A DNA stretch of 37,060 nucleotides from Clostridia bacterium (GTDB taxonomy: Bacteria > Bacillota > Clostridia > UBA1381). Numbering within the stretch: the stretch's first letter is position 1; each line of letters starts with the position of its first letter. The position numbers were made by a program, and so were the translations under genes. Below, one piece after another: positions 8,514 to 17,135 of this stretch. The DNA is taken from contig JAFSXU010000076.1 in assembly GCA_017443895.1 (NCBI GenBank), positions 1 through 37,060 of the forward strand, read 5' to 3'. A model generated the notes under the pieces. It was not told where the DNA came from. It made no database searches and was given only the letters and a program-made list of their open reading frames with translations.

Positions 8514-10802
8514 GTGAAGCATTTAGTTCACATTTCAAGGAAGAAAATATTAAGTCAGATTATTATCGGAAATATTGCAATAGCAATAAGTACCATTGCG
8601 GCTATCGGAGTTATAGCTACATATACTTCAGCACAGCATATCAACAAGGAATTTATAAATGGGAACAAAGCACAAATGGAATACAATGTCGCACAGACAG
8701 AAAACGAGTTAGAGCGGATTGTAAAAATACCTTTTGCTCTGAACAGTCAGAATCAGAATGTACAGCAGTTGTTCAGACTTTCGTATAACGGCGATCTTCT
8801 TGAGCTGTCAACAAAGTTTTCCGAGTTTGTGGGCTTGTACGCCGATTACGGCAATGTTGACAGCATATGGATATATGACGGAAAGCATACGGTTATAGAT
8901 ACAAAATCGGGTATAAAAAGCATAAGCGCCTTTGATGAGTGGAAAAAGATGACAGCTCTTTGCGATGAGGCGGCGGCTAATTATATGTATATGAAGCCGT
9001 ACATAACCGAAATGAATAAGGACAGCAACTATAATAATGTTATTTCTATTGTGTCACCTCTGAATATGAGCGACTCTACATATCAGAGCGGATGTGTGAT
9101 AGTAAATATGAATATGTCAAAGGTAGTCAATTCCGTATCGGGGATAGGAGTAGGGAAAGGTGATTTCTTTATAATTAACTCCAAAAACGGTGCAACTATA
9201 AATATAAGAGGACAAAATTTGTTTTCAAATGAAGATATTCAGAGAATTATAAGTATAAAAGATAACCAGGATGTTAATTTAAACGGCGAAAAATTCCACG
9301 CAGGTGTAAGGACATCAAGGATAATACCGGATTATGTGTATATACTAACAGTTCCGTACAGCACAATGTCAAGTGAAATGCATGGAATGTATCTGCAATT
9401 TTTATTTGCAATTCTGTGCCTGATTTTGATTGAAATGGTAATTATCATTATTATTTCAACATATATATATCAGCCGTTTAAGACTATGTTTTCAAATGTA
9501 AACCTGTTTTTCTCAAAGGAGATGGAGGAAAAGTCAAAGGGTACATTGGACGAGCTTGCGGTTATAAATGACTATATGTCAGACCTGCAGGAAAAATTAA
9601 ACAGCAAGAACGAAAAATTAGTTGAGTATTCGTCTGTTATACGGCAGAATGTGGGTCAGAAGATAATTGACGGAGACTGGGAAAATGAGAACGATATAAG
9701 GAAAAACCTTGAAGAATGCGGTGTGTTTTTCAGTTCGGGAAATTATACCGTGTGTATGTTTATGATTGATAACTGGCAGAGCCTTTTAAAGAAAGACAAG
9801 GACGAGGTTGTGGCTGTTAAAAATGCCTTTTTTACGGCGCTTGAGTCAACATTTTTCTCCGAGCTTAACTGTATTTGCAATATTCCGCAAAATGACAGGG
9901 TTACATTCATTGTAGAAGCAGGAAGCGGTGATGTTGATAATATTATAGACCGTGCATTTAATATGGTAAATGATATACTTCGTTTGCAGATTAACCTGAC
10001 TGTATCAATGGCAAGAATATCAAATGTTACACCGATCACTGCAATAAGCGAAAGATATGCAAATCTTTTGGAGCTTTCAAAAGAGCGGTTTAACTATGGC
10101 AGAAGGGCAAATATAAGGACGGCAACGGAAAAGTTTGACAGAAAAGAATCACAAAAACGCTATCAGGCATTTACAAGCCGTATCAGGCGCTCCATTTCTG
10201 ACAGGGATTATGAGGGTGCAACTGCGGCGATTAACACATTTACGGAAAATATCAAGCAAATGTCCGTAGAGTATGTAAAAGCAATCCTTCTTAACTTTGC
10301 ATACAGCATAAAAACCGAATATCGGGCAACAGAGGCATCGGATTACATTCAGAATAATATAGATGATATTGTAAAATACTCTACAGCGGAGGATCTGGGC
10401 ACAGAGCTTACTCTCATAGCAAACAATATCATTTCGTCAATGGGTGAGAATACGGGTGATAATATTTCATCAAAAATAAAAGAGTATATTGATGATAATT
10501 TGAAGGAGGACTTGTCTTTGGTGGCATTGGGTGAACAGTTTAAGCTGGCACCGTCGTATCTGTCAACTCTGTTTAAAAGTGCGCATGGTATAGGTGTGCT
10601 TGATTATATCAATAAGAGCAGGATTGAAAAGGCAAAATATCTTCTGAAAAATACTAATATGAGTATAAAGGATATATCCGACGAGGTTGGCTTTATGAAT
10701 TACAATTCATTTGCAAGAGTTTTCAAAAAATACGCAGGAGTTTCGGCAAAGGACTATAAGCATGAGGCAAATAATCAGACGAGCAGTGATGATTTAAAAT
10801 AA
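8514..10802 (+). CDS. Membrane-bound AraC-type sensor-regulator (YesN/Cache-AraC type)
   Basis: I start this 762-residue protein at GTG 8514, eight bases after a strong AGAGGAGAGGGG site; an upstream TTG at 8487 would place that site inside the gene. One membrane helix is at about residues 14-37 and a second at about 293-319 (LFAILCLILIEMVIIIIIS). The ~255 residues between them form an outside sensor with a Cache-like feel. A cytoplasmic linker follows, then a C-terminal AraC double helix-turn-helix from about 655 (DLSLVALGEQFKLAPSYLS and MSIKDISDEVGFMNYNSF). This one-piece receptor type commonly sits beside LplA/B-type sugar importers, as here. It probably senses extracellular oligosaccharide, alone or via the binding protein, and activates the importer operon. 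Confidence 0.9.
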   Translation: MKHLVHISRKKILSQIIIGNIAIAISTIAAIGVIATYTSAQHINKEFINGNKAQMEYNVAQTENELERIVKIPFALNSQNQNVQQLFRLSYNGDLLELSTKFSEFVGLYADYGNVDSIWIYDGKHTVIDTKSGIKSISAFDEWKKMTALCDEAAANYMYMKPYITEMNKDSNYNNVISIVSPLNMSDSTYQSGCVIVNMNMSKVVNSVSGIGVGKGDFFIINSKNGATINIRGQNLFSNEDIQRIISIKDNQDVNLNGEKFHAGVRTSRIIPDYVYILTVPYSTMSSEMHGMYLQFLFAILCLILIEMVIIIIISTYIYQPFKTMFSNVNLFFSKEMEEKSKGTLDELAVINDYMSDLQEKLNSKNEKLVEYSSVIRQNVGQKIIDGDWENENDIRKNLEECGVFFSSGNYTVCMFMIDNWQSLLKKDKDEVVAVKNAFFTALESTFFSELNCICNIPQNDRVTFIVEAGSGDVDNIIDRAFNMVNDILRLQINLTVSMARISNVTPITAISERYANLLELSKERFNYGRRANIRTATEKFDRKESQKRYQAFTSRIRRSISDRDYEGATAAINTFTENIKQMSVEYVKAILLNFAYSIKTEYRATEASDYIQNNIDDIVKYSTAEDLGTELTLIANNIISSMGENTGDNISSKIKEYIDDNLKEDLSLVALGEQFKLAPSYLSTLFKSAHGIGVLDYINKSRIEKAKYLLKNTNMSIKDISDEVGFMNYNSFARVFKKYAGVSAKDYKHEANNQTSSDDLK

Positions 10803-10814
10803 TGCGGTATAATC

Positions 10815-10853
10815 AAAAAAATGGCGGTTTTGCATAGCAACTGCCATTTTTTT
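10815..10853 (+). terminator. Rho-independent terminator after the regulator
   Basis: ATGGCGGTT pairs with AACTGCCAT (nine pairs, one G-U) around a short loop. The stem is flanked by seven A residues before it and seven T residues after it. It lies a few bases after the regulator stop, so it should isolate that gene from the importer operon. The A and T flanks would also allow function in the other direction. Confidence 0.85.
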
Positions 10854-10923
10854 GTTGCAATTTTTTAGAATATTGCAATTTTTCAGAAAAGTTAAAAGTG
10901 CAATCATTCTGTGAATATAAATA

Positions 10924-10953
10924 TTGTATTTTGCTTGTTTGCTGTGCTAATAT
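10924..10953 (+). promoter_or_regulatory. Putative promoter of the importer operon
   Basis: TTGTAT (10924-10929) and TAATAT (10948-10953) have an 18-base spacer, with the first ATG of the operon at 11007. Just upstream, TGCAAT occurs at 10856, 10874 and 10899; the first two copies sit in a repeated TTGCAATTTTT 18 bases apart. Direct repeats upstream of a weak -35 box fit an AraC-type activator site, but the assignment is tentative. Confidence 0.4.
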
Positions 10954-11006
10954 CAAAGCATAAGGTAGTAGTATTGTAAACAAAACTTCAGGAAAGGCGC
11001 AGTAAT

Positions 11007-11951
11007 ATGAAAAAGACCAGAGAAGAAAAACTAAAAACTGAAAAGAAGAAGACATCGGCGCTGTATTGGAAAAATATGAGACCGTATTATCTTATGCTTC
11101 TTCCCGGACTTATTCTGATTATCATATTCAGGTTTTGTCCGTTGTATGGAATGCTGGTTGCATTCAAGGATTACGATATGTTTAGGGGGTTTTCGGAAAG
11201 TCCGTGGGTTGGGCTTAAATGGTTCAGAATTTTATTTGAATCAAGAGATTTCTATAACATATTAAGAAACACACTTGTTATAAGCTTTCTTGACCTGATA
11301 TTTACATTTTTCGGATCAATCGTATTTGCAATACTGATAAATGAAATACAGGGCAGGAGGTACAAAAAATTGGTTCAAACAGTTTCGTATCTTCCGCATT
11401 TCCTTTCATGGGTAGTTGTAGGCGGTTTGGTTATACAGCTTCTTTCCTCCGACAGCTTCCTTGTAAGAAGTGTAGCGGATATGCTAAATATTGCGCCAAA
11501 GAATATCCTTCTTGAGCAACAATACTTTTTCCCGGTAATAGTGGTCGCTGAAATGTGGAAGAGCATAGGCTGGGGAACGATACTGTTCCTTGCGGCAATG
11601 TCGGGAATTTCACCTGAGCTTTATGAAGCGGCAAGAGTTGACGGAGCAGGAAAATTCAAGCAGATTTGGTATATAACCCTGCCCGGTATAAAATTCATTA
11701 TGGTTATTCAGCTTCTTATGAGGATAGGCGGAATAATGAATGTTGGCTTTGAAAAGGTGTTCGTTCTGCAAAACAGTATGATTTTAGATGTTGCAGAGGT
11801 TTTCAGTACATATAACTACAAGGTCGGAATAGGGCAGTGGAATATGAGCTTCTCATCGGCGCTTTCGTTCTTTGAATCACTTACAAACTTCATATTGGTG
11901 TTTGTTTTTGACAGGATTGCAAAGCTTCTCGGTGAGGAAGGACTGCTATAA
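11007..11951 (+). CDS. ABC sugar importer permease, LplB/YteP-type
   Basis: A 314-residue integral membrane protein with about six helices; the first spans roughly residues 28-48 (MLLPGLILIIIFRF) after a lysine-rich N-terminus. The EAA loop that contacts the ATPase is seen at about 207-228 (EAARVDGAGKFKQIWYITLPG). It is the first gene of the importer operon and is paired with the second permease 21 bases downstream. The family takes up complex oligosaccharides (CUT1 class). No ATPase gene is in the window, as is usual for these systems, which share a genome-wide MsmX-type ATPase. Confidence 0.92.
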   Translation: MKKTREEKLKTEKKKTSALYWKNMRPYYLMLLPGLILIIIFRFCPLYGMLVAFKDYDMFRGFSESPWVGLKWFRILFESRDFYNILRNTLVISFLDLIFTFFGSIVFAILINEIQGRRYKKLVQTVSYLPHFLSWVVVGGLVIQLLSSDSFLVRSVADMLNIAPKNILLEQQYFFPVIVVAEMWKSIGWGTILFLAAMSGISPELYEAARVDGAGKFKQIWYITLPGIKFIMVIQLLMRIGGIMNVGFEKVFVLQNSMILDVAEVFSTYNYKVGIGQWNMSFSSALSFFESLTNFILVFVFDRIAKLLGEEGLL

Positions 11952-11972
11952 GGAAGGCGGTGATGTTGGATT

Positions 11973-12866
11973 ATGAAAAGAATGACAAAATCAGAACAGG
12001 CGTTTAATATTGTAAATAACATTTTTATGGCTTTTATAGTTATCATAATGTTATACCCGATAGTGAACCAGATAGCAATATCGCTAAGCAGTGATTCAGC
12101 GATACTGTCGGGAAAGGTAAATCTTATTCCCAAGGGCATCACGCTTATATCATACAAGAATGTAATTATGGACAAGAGCTTTGCAAACGCTTTTAAGAAT
12201 ACGGTATTATACACTATAGTATGTACCTTTATCCAAATTGCATTTACCATGACTTTTGCATATCCTTTATCAAAAAAGAATCTAAAAGGCAGAAGATTGA
12301 TAATGACATTGCTTGTGTTTTCCATGATGTTCGGAACGGGAGGACTTATCCCGAACTACTTGCTTATTAAAAATATGCATATGGTTGATACATATTGGGC
12401 ACTCATTCTTCCCGGGGCAATAAATATCTGGAATGTAATAGTATTTAAAAGCTTTTTCCAGCAAATTCCCGAAAGCCTTGAAGAGGCAGGAAAAATTGAC
12501 GGTGCAGGCGTATGGACAATATTTATAAAGATTGTGCTTCCGCTTTCAAAGCCTGTAATTGCGGCGCTTACATTGTTTACGGCAATTGCTGCATGGAGTA
12601 CATTCTTTCAGGCGCTTATCTATGTACCGTCGCCCGATAAAAAACTTTTACAGGTATATTTAAATGATATTTTACAGGCAAATATCATTCCGTCGGCACA
12701 GCAGGGCGATGTATTATCAAACGCCATGGATAATGCCGAGCGAGCAAACGGTGATGCGCTAAAGGCAGCATGTCTGCTTTGTACCATGCTACCGGTAATG
12801 GCAATATATCCGTTTGTACAGAAGTATTTTATGGCAGGACTTATGATAGGTTCTGTTAAAGGATAA
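11973..12866 (+). CDS. ABC sugar importer permease, YtcP/LplC-type
   Basis: A 297-residue membrane protein, again with about six helices, the first near residues 13-35 (IFMAFIVIIMLYPIV). The EAA loop is at about 170-191 (EEAGKIDGAGVWTIFIKIVLP). It ends FMAGLMIGSVKG, the typical C-terminus of YtcP-type permeases. The ribosome site is the AAGGAAGGCGGTGATG stretch before ATG 11973. It forms a heterodimer with the upstream permease, and the binding-protein gene follows 42 bases later. Confidence 0.92.
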   Translation: MKRMTKSEQAFNIVNNIFMAFIVIIMLYPIVNQIAISLSSDSAILSGKVNLIPKGITLISYKNVIMDKSFANAFKNTVLYTIVCTFIQIAFTMTFAYPLSKKNLKGRRLIMTLLVFSMMFGTGGLIPNYLLIKNMHMVDTYWALILPGAINIWNVIVFKSFFQQIPESLEEAGKIDGAGVWTIFIKIVLPLSKPVIAALTLFTAIAAWSTFFQALIYVPSPDKKLLQVYLNDILQANIIPSAQQGDVLSNAMDNAERANGDALKAACLLCTMLPVMAIYPFVQKYFMAGLMIGSVKG

Positions 12867-12908
12867 ATAAAAAATAAAAAATAAAAAAGAGAGGAAAGGA
12901 AAAAGATT

Positions 12909-14507
12909 ATGAAAAAGAGAATAATATCAGTTATGCTTGCAGCTGCAATGATTTTACCTGTTGCAGGCTGCGGAGGGAAAAAGAATAATGTAGGTTCGGG
13001 TGATTTTGAAAATGCACCTGTTGTAAGGTTTGCGGTTATGAATTCCTATGAAAAAGCATTGGGAGCATCGGGCGACAATGCACTCGACAATCCGTATATC
13101 AGATACATATACGAGCAGACAGGCGTAAGAGTTGAGCCGGTGTTTTTGTCAACAAATGAAAGTGAGGCAAGCCAACAGCTTGCAGTAAAGCGTGCCGGCG
13201 GAGAGCAGATAGACTTAATTCTTGACTGGGATATCCGCCAGGCATATATGCAGGCAGGCCTGACAATAAAACTAAACGATTTGCTTGATGAGTATAAGGA
13301 CAAAATACCGAACATTTTAAACAATATCCCTGATGAGGCATGGAACGGACTTAGTAAGCGTGGTGAGATTTGGGGTATTCCGGGACGGTATACTTTGCCA
13401 AATCCGGATATAAAATATGTGTTCTTCAGAAAAGACTGGATGGATAAGTTAAACCTCAAGATGCCTGAGAATACCGACGAGTTAGGCGAGGTAATGCGCG
13501 CATTTACAGAGGACGATCCTGACGGAAACGGAGTAAAGGATACATATGCCTTTGTTCATAACGGAGATAATACAGTAAACTCACTTATGCTGCTCTTTGG
13601 CTGTAACTCATGGAATGAAACCTATGAAAACGGCAGATTTGAGAACGGCGTAATGACCGACAGGGCAAGAAAAGCGTTTGCGGTGCTTAGAAAATGGGAT
13701 AAGGCAGGATATATAAACCACGACGGAATTGCCGACTCAAAGGCGCATGACGCTCTTATTTCATCAAACAGGGCAGGTATGGTAATAGGAAGCCCTGCAA
13801 AGCTTTTACAGTATCAGAATGCTTTACATGACAATGGATTTGTAGATGCAGAATGGGTATTATGCGATAAACAGATAAAGAGCTCCGTTGACGGCATATT
13901 CTGGGGCTATGCAATGGCCGGAAAAAATCATGCGAGCGCAACATCAATTACATCAATGGCAAAGGATTACGACAGCATTTTCAAGCTTTTGAACTGGGCG
14001 TATTCAAAGGAGGGAACCTTCTTCCTTTCATACGGTCTTGAGGGCAAAGAATACAATATGGTTGACGGAAAGCCTGTAAGAGATGCCAATTATGTAAAGG
14101 ACAAGAGCTACTTAAGGATGTTTAACTTCGGTAAATCGTATAACGACTATTATGAGGAATTGGCATACGAAACATACGGCGATGGCGAATTTGCACACAA
14201 GTATGTTGATGAGGTAGTAAATAACTACGATTTCTATATAGGAAAGCCATCGTCGGTAGCAATAAAGTTTGATTATCCCGATCTTAAAGAGTTTACGGAT
14301 TATCCTGACTGGAGAAAGGGTGTTTCAACAAATATGATGAAATTTGTTGTAGGCGACCTTGACCCTGCCGATGATGCTACATGGAACAAGTATATAGAGG
14401 ATTGTAATTCTTATGGCGTAAGAAAGCTCCTTGATGCGGCACTTAAGGCATACAACGAGGATACCGAAAGACCTGACAAGATTGATCTTGAGGAATATTT
14501 TAAATAA
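12909..14507 (+). CDS. Extracellular solute-binding lipoprotein, LplA/YtcQ-type
   Basis: A 532-residue lipoprotein. The signal peptide ends in a lipobox LPVAGC, with C21 as the lipidated residue. The mature protein contains DPDGNGVKDTYAF (about 196-208), the Asp-rich loop common to LplA-type oligosaccharide-binding proteins, where it may hold calcium. Its size fits binding of larger oligosaccharides. It is the third gene of the importer operon, behind a good GAGGAAAGGA site. It captures the products of the secreted enzymes encoded downstream and may signal to the membrane regulator upstream. Confidence 0.92.
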   Translation: MKKRIISVMLAAAMILPVAGCGGKKNNVGSGDFENAPVVRFAVMNSYEKALGASGDNALDNPYIRYIYEQTGVRVEPVFLSTNESEASQQLAVKRAGGEQIDLILDWDIRQAYMQAGLTIKLNDLLDEYKDKIPNILNNIPDEAWNGLSKRGEIWGIPGRYTLPNPDIKYVFFRKDWMDKLNLKMPENTDELGEVMRAFTEDDPDGNGVKDTYAFVHNGDNTVNSLMLLFGCNSWNETYENGRFENGVMTDRARKAFAVLRKWDKAGYINHDGIADSKAHDALISSNRAGMVIGSPAKLLQYQNALHDNGFVDAEWVLCDKQIKSSVDGIFWGYAMAGKNHASATSITSMAKDYDSIFKLLNWAYSKEGTFFLSYGLEGKEYNMVDGKPVRDANYVKDKSYLRMFNFGKSYNDYYEELAYETYGDGEFAHKYVDEVVNNYDFYIGKPSSVAIKFDYPDLKEFTDYPDWRKGVSTNMMKFVVGDLDPADDATWNKYIEDCNSYGVRKLLDAALKAYNEDTERPDKIDLEEYFK

Positions 14508-14513
14508 TTAACA

Positions 14514-14540
14514 GCGTGGGTGCCCTGAAAGCACCCACGC
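14514..14540 (+). other. Intercistronic perfect stem-loop
   Basis: GCGTGGGTGC (14514-14523) and GCACCCACGC (14531-14540) form a perfect GC-rich 10-bp stem with a 7-base loop, right after the binding-protein stop. No U tract follows, so it is more likely an mRNA-stabilising or processing element, or a partial terminator, that keeps importer transcript levels above those of the secreted genes downstream. Confidence 0.65.
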
Positions 14541-14570
14541 CAAAAACACAAGAGGGAAGGACAATACATT

Positions 14571-17132
14571 ATGAAAAAGATACTTCATATTTTGATAATA
14601 TGTTCACTTCTGTTTTCGCTTGTACAAGTTCCGAATGCATATGCAACGCAGGGTCAAGGCGAGGAGTATGCTCTTTTAAAGGACCTGAAAATTGTAAGAG
14701 ATAATGCGGATTTTAACGAACAGCTCTCTGCTGAGGATTTGGCAAGAATGGTTGTTATGCTTCAAAGCTATGGTAAGACTGATGAAAAGGCGGATTTTTT
14801 GCAGACTGCGAAGAATTACGGTTTATTAAGCGACAGCATAAAGGCACCGCTGTCTTTGGACACCGTTACTTTAGCTTTGGTAAAAAGCGTGTATGGAAGA
14901 CTTTGTGAGAATAAAACCGATCGGGAGATTATAGATTTTGGCTCAATTAACGGAATTTATAAGTCGGTTAGGATAGTAGACAGTAACGACCTCACGCTTG
15001 GCGAGGCAGCAGGGCTTGCAAGGAACATCCTTGATATGGACAGTGTTGTTTATGACGGAGACTCATACAAGCTTGACAGTAAAACCGTACTTGAAGAAAA
15101 TTTTGAGATTGAGTACAAGGACGGAGTTTTGTATACGGGAAAAATGCGTGGCTTTTCTGACGGTCATGTAAGCATAGATAACGAGGTATACGATACGGAC
15201 AAAGATTATACCGAATACGGCGGATATATGGTTCGAGCTTATGTAAGAGACGATGAAATTATAAGCATAGACACTCAGAAGTTTCAAAACGATGTCTATA
15301 TAATTTCAGCAAATGATATAGACGGCGTTACCTCAGACAGTATTACATTCTATACAACAAGGGACAGTAAACAAAAGCTTTTGATTGATTTACAGTCAAA
15401 GGAGATATATAACGGACGGCTGGTTGATTTTAACTATAACGATATGGATATATCAAACGGCTATATAACGCTGATAAGGCACCCCGGGAAAAATCGCTAT
15501 AATGTAATCGTAATAAATCAATACGATATTATGGTTGCGGGCGGTGCAGGAAATAATATGATTTACGGCTTGGAGGGTGCAGGCATTACCGTAAAGCTTG
15601 ACCCTGATACCATTAAGACAACTATAACTCTTGACGGAGAAGAGGTCCCGGTTACGGAAATAAAAAAATATGATGTTTTGACTTTAAGCTATACTCGGCA
15701 AAAGGACGAGCTTGATATCGAGATTGTTCGTAACACCGTTACAGGTACACTTGATATGTGGGGCAAGGATACGATAAAGCTTGGCAGAAAAACCTATATA
15801 AAAACCGCATATTTTAAGCAGCACGCAAAGCAATCAGAGTTAGGAAGTGAGGTAGAGCTTCTTCTTGATAAATCAGGGCTTGCGGTTGATATAAAGCATG
15901 TAGGAAGCAAGAACAGGTATGGATATTTTATGGGTATGTATTATGACAGTGCATATGAAAGATATAATATCCGAGTTCTTACCGATAATGGAGAACGAGA
16001 GCTTCTTACCTTAAAAGATAAGGTTATCATTAACGGCAGAAGTACGAAAGTCGGCAGTGATGATGACAATGCGATACAAAAGGCGTTTAAAACTCTTATT
16101 GAACTTGATATAAACGGAAATAGAACTCAAAGAACAGTTAATGACTATGTATATCAGATGATAATTTTCAGAACCGATTCAAATGATGAAATTCAGTATA
16201 TAGATACTGCAATTGAAGAGGAGTACGAGGACGATGACGAAGAGCTGAAGCTTGAAAAATATATTGACAAGAATATAAAGTATAAATCAGGTGCGGCACA
16301 GTTTATCGACTCGTTTGGTATAACCGGTGACGGCACGGTAATATTCAGAGTTCCTGCAACTGACAATGTTTTTGACGCAAGCGGAAACCTTGACGAGGCA
16401 AAAAGAGCCCTTGCAAACAGGAACAAGCATTATGAGGTTGTTGCTCCGGGCTTTATAAAGAATGATGCCAAGGTTATGATAAGTGCGTATAACATTTCAA
16501 GAGGCGGACTTGCAGAGGCTACGGTTTTATATAATGAGGATTTAACAACGGAGGCAGAATTTAAGGATACATCTATGCCACTGTTTGTTGTAACGGAGGT
16601 TATGAAGGGTCGTGATCCTGAGGGCGATCCGTGTTATGTACTTGAAGGCCTTGAGAAGAATGCCAAAAAGCGGTATTACATCAAGGAAGAGGAATTTGGC
16701 AGAAAAGAGAATGGCAGTGACGGTAAGGTTTATCCGCAGGAAAATGACATTATGCAGATAAAAGCGGATTCTGACGGAATAGTTTTAAGCTATACAACAC
16801 GCTATAGCAGAAATGATAACATAAGCTATTACGAAAGATCGTATGACGAGGCAGAATTTGGATGCATGAGCGGATATGTAACCGATAAGGACGAAAACGG
16901 CTTTAAGTTTATGAGCACATTCCTGACGGGAACAACAAAAGAGCGTACTGCTATGAATAAGGGCGTAAATGCATATTATATATACGATGTCGGAGCAAAG
17001 ACCATGCGAAGCGGAAGTATTCAGGATATGATAGCAAAGGCTGATTCAAGATACAACCCGTCGCAGATATTCTGTACATCTTCATTCGGTGAGGTACGGC
17101 AGGTTATTATATATGTGGATAAGGAGGAATGA
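14571..17132 (+). CDS. Large secreted protein of unknown function, possible degenerate SLH N-terminus
   Basis: An 853-residue protein with a clear signal peptide, cut probably after AYA at residue 25. I do not recognise the main body: it is beta-rich with many short charged strands, no catalytic motif that I can see, and an acidic stretch at about 545-560. The first ~160 mature residues contain segments such as LSAEDLARMVVMLQSYG, LSLDTVTLALVKSVYG and LTLGEAAGLARNILD, spaced like the helices of three SLH repeats but lacking the usual ITRAE signature. It could be a degraded wall-binding region. It lies between the importer and the GH74 gene, and its last codons carry the AAGGAGG site of the next gene. 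A surface structural or glycan-binding role is only a guess. Confidence 0.6.
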   Translation: MKKILHILIICSLLFSLVQVPNAYATQGQGEEYALLKDLKIVRDNADFNEQLSAEDLARMVVMLQSYGKTDEKADFLQTAKNYGLLSDSIKAPLSLDTVTLALVKSVYGRLCENKTDREIIDFGSINGIYKSVRIVDSNDLTLGEAAGLARNILDMDSVVYDGDSYKLDSKTVLEENFEIEYKDGVLYTGKMRGFSDGHVSIDNEVYDTDKDYTEYGGYMVRAYVRDDEIISIDTQKFQNDVYIISANDIDGVTSDSITFYTTRDSKQKLLIDLQSKEIYNGRLVDFNYNDMDISNGYITLIRHPGKNRYNVIVINQYDIMVAGGAGNNMIYGLEGAGITVKLDPDTIKTTITLDGEEVPVTEIKKYDVLTLSYTRQKDELDIEIVRNTVTGTLDMWGKDTIKLGRKTYIKTAYFKQHAKQSELGSEVELLLDKSGLAVDIKHVGSKNRYGYFMGMYYDSAYERYNIRVLTDNGERELLTLKDKVIINGRSTKVGSDDDNAIQKAFKTLIELDINGNRTQRTVNDYVYQMIIFRTDSNDEIQYIDTAIEEEYEDDDEELKLEKYIDKNIKYKSGAAQFIDSFGITGDGTVIFRVPATDNVFDASGNLDEAKRALANRNKHYEVVAPGFIKNDAKVMISAYNISRGGLAEATVLYNEDLTTEAEFKDTSMPLFVVTEVMKGRDPEGDPCYVLEGLEKNAKKRYYIKEEEFGRKENGSDGKVYPQENDIMQIKADSDGIVLSYTTRYSRNDNISYYERSYDEAEFGCMSGYVTDKDENGFKFMSTFLTGTTKERTAMNKGVNAYYIYDVGAKTMRSGSIQDMIAKADSRYNPSQIFCTSSFGEVRQVIIYVDKEE

Positions 17133-17135
17133 TGA

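Noticed and set aside
8471-8788. Overlapping 105-codon plus-strand frame at the start of the regulator
   Set aside because: It is out of frame with the regulator, has no known motif, and shares the region with a well-supported membrane helix-coding gene.
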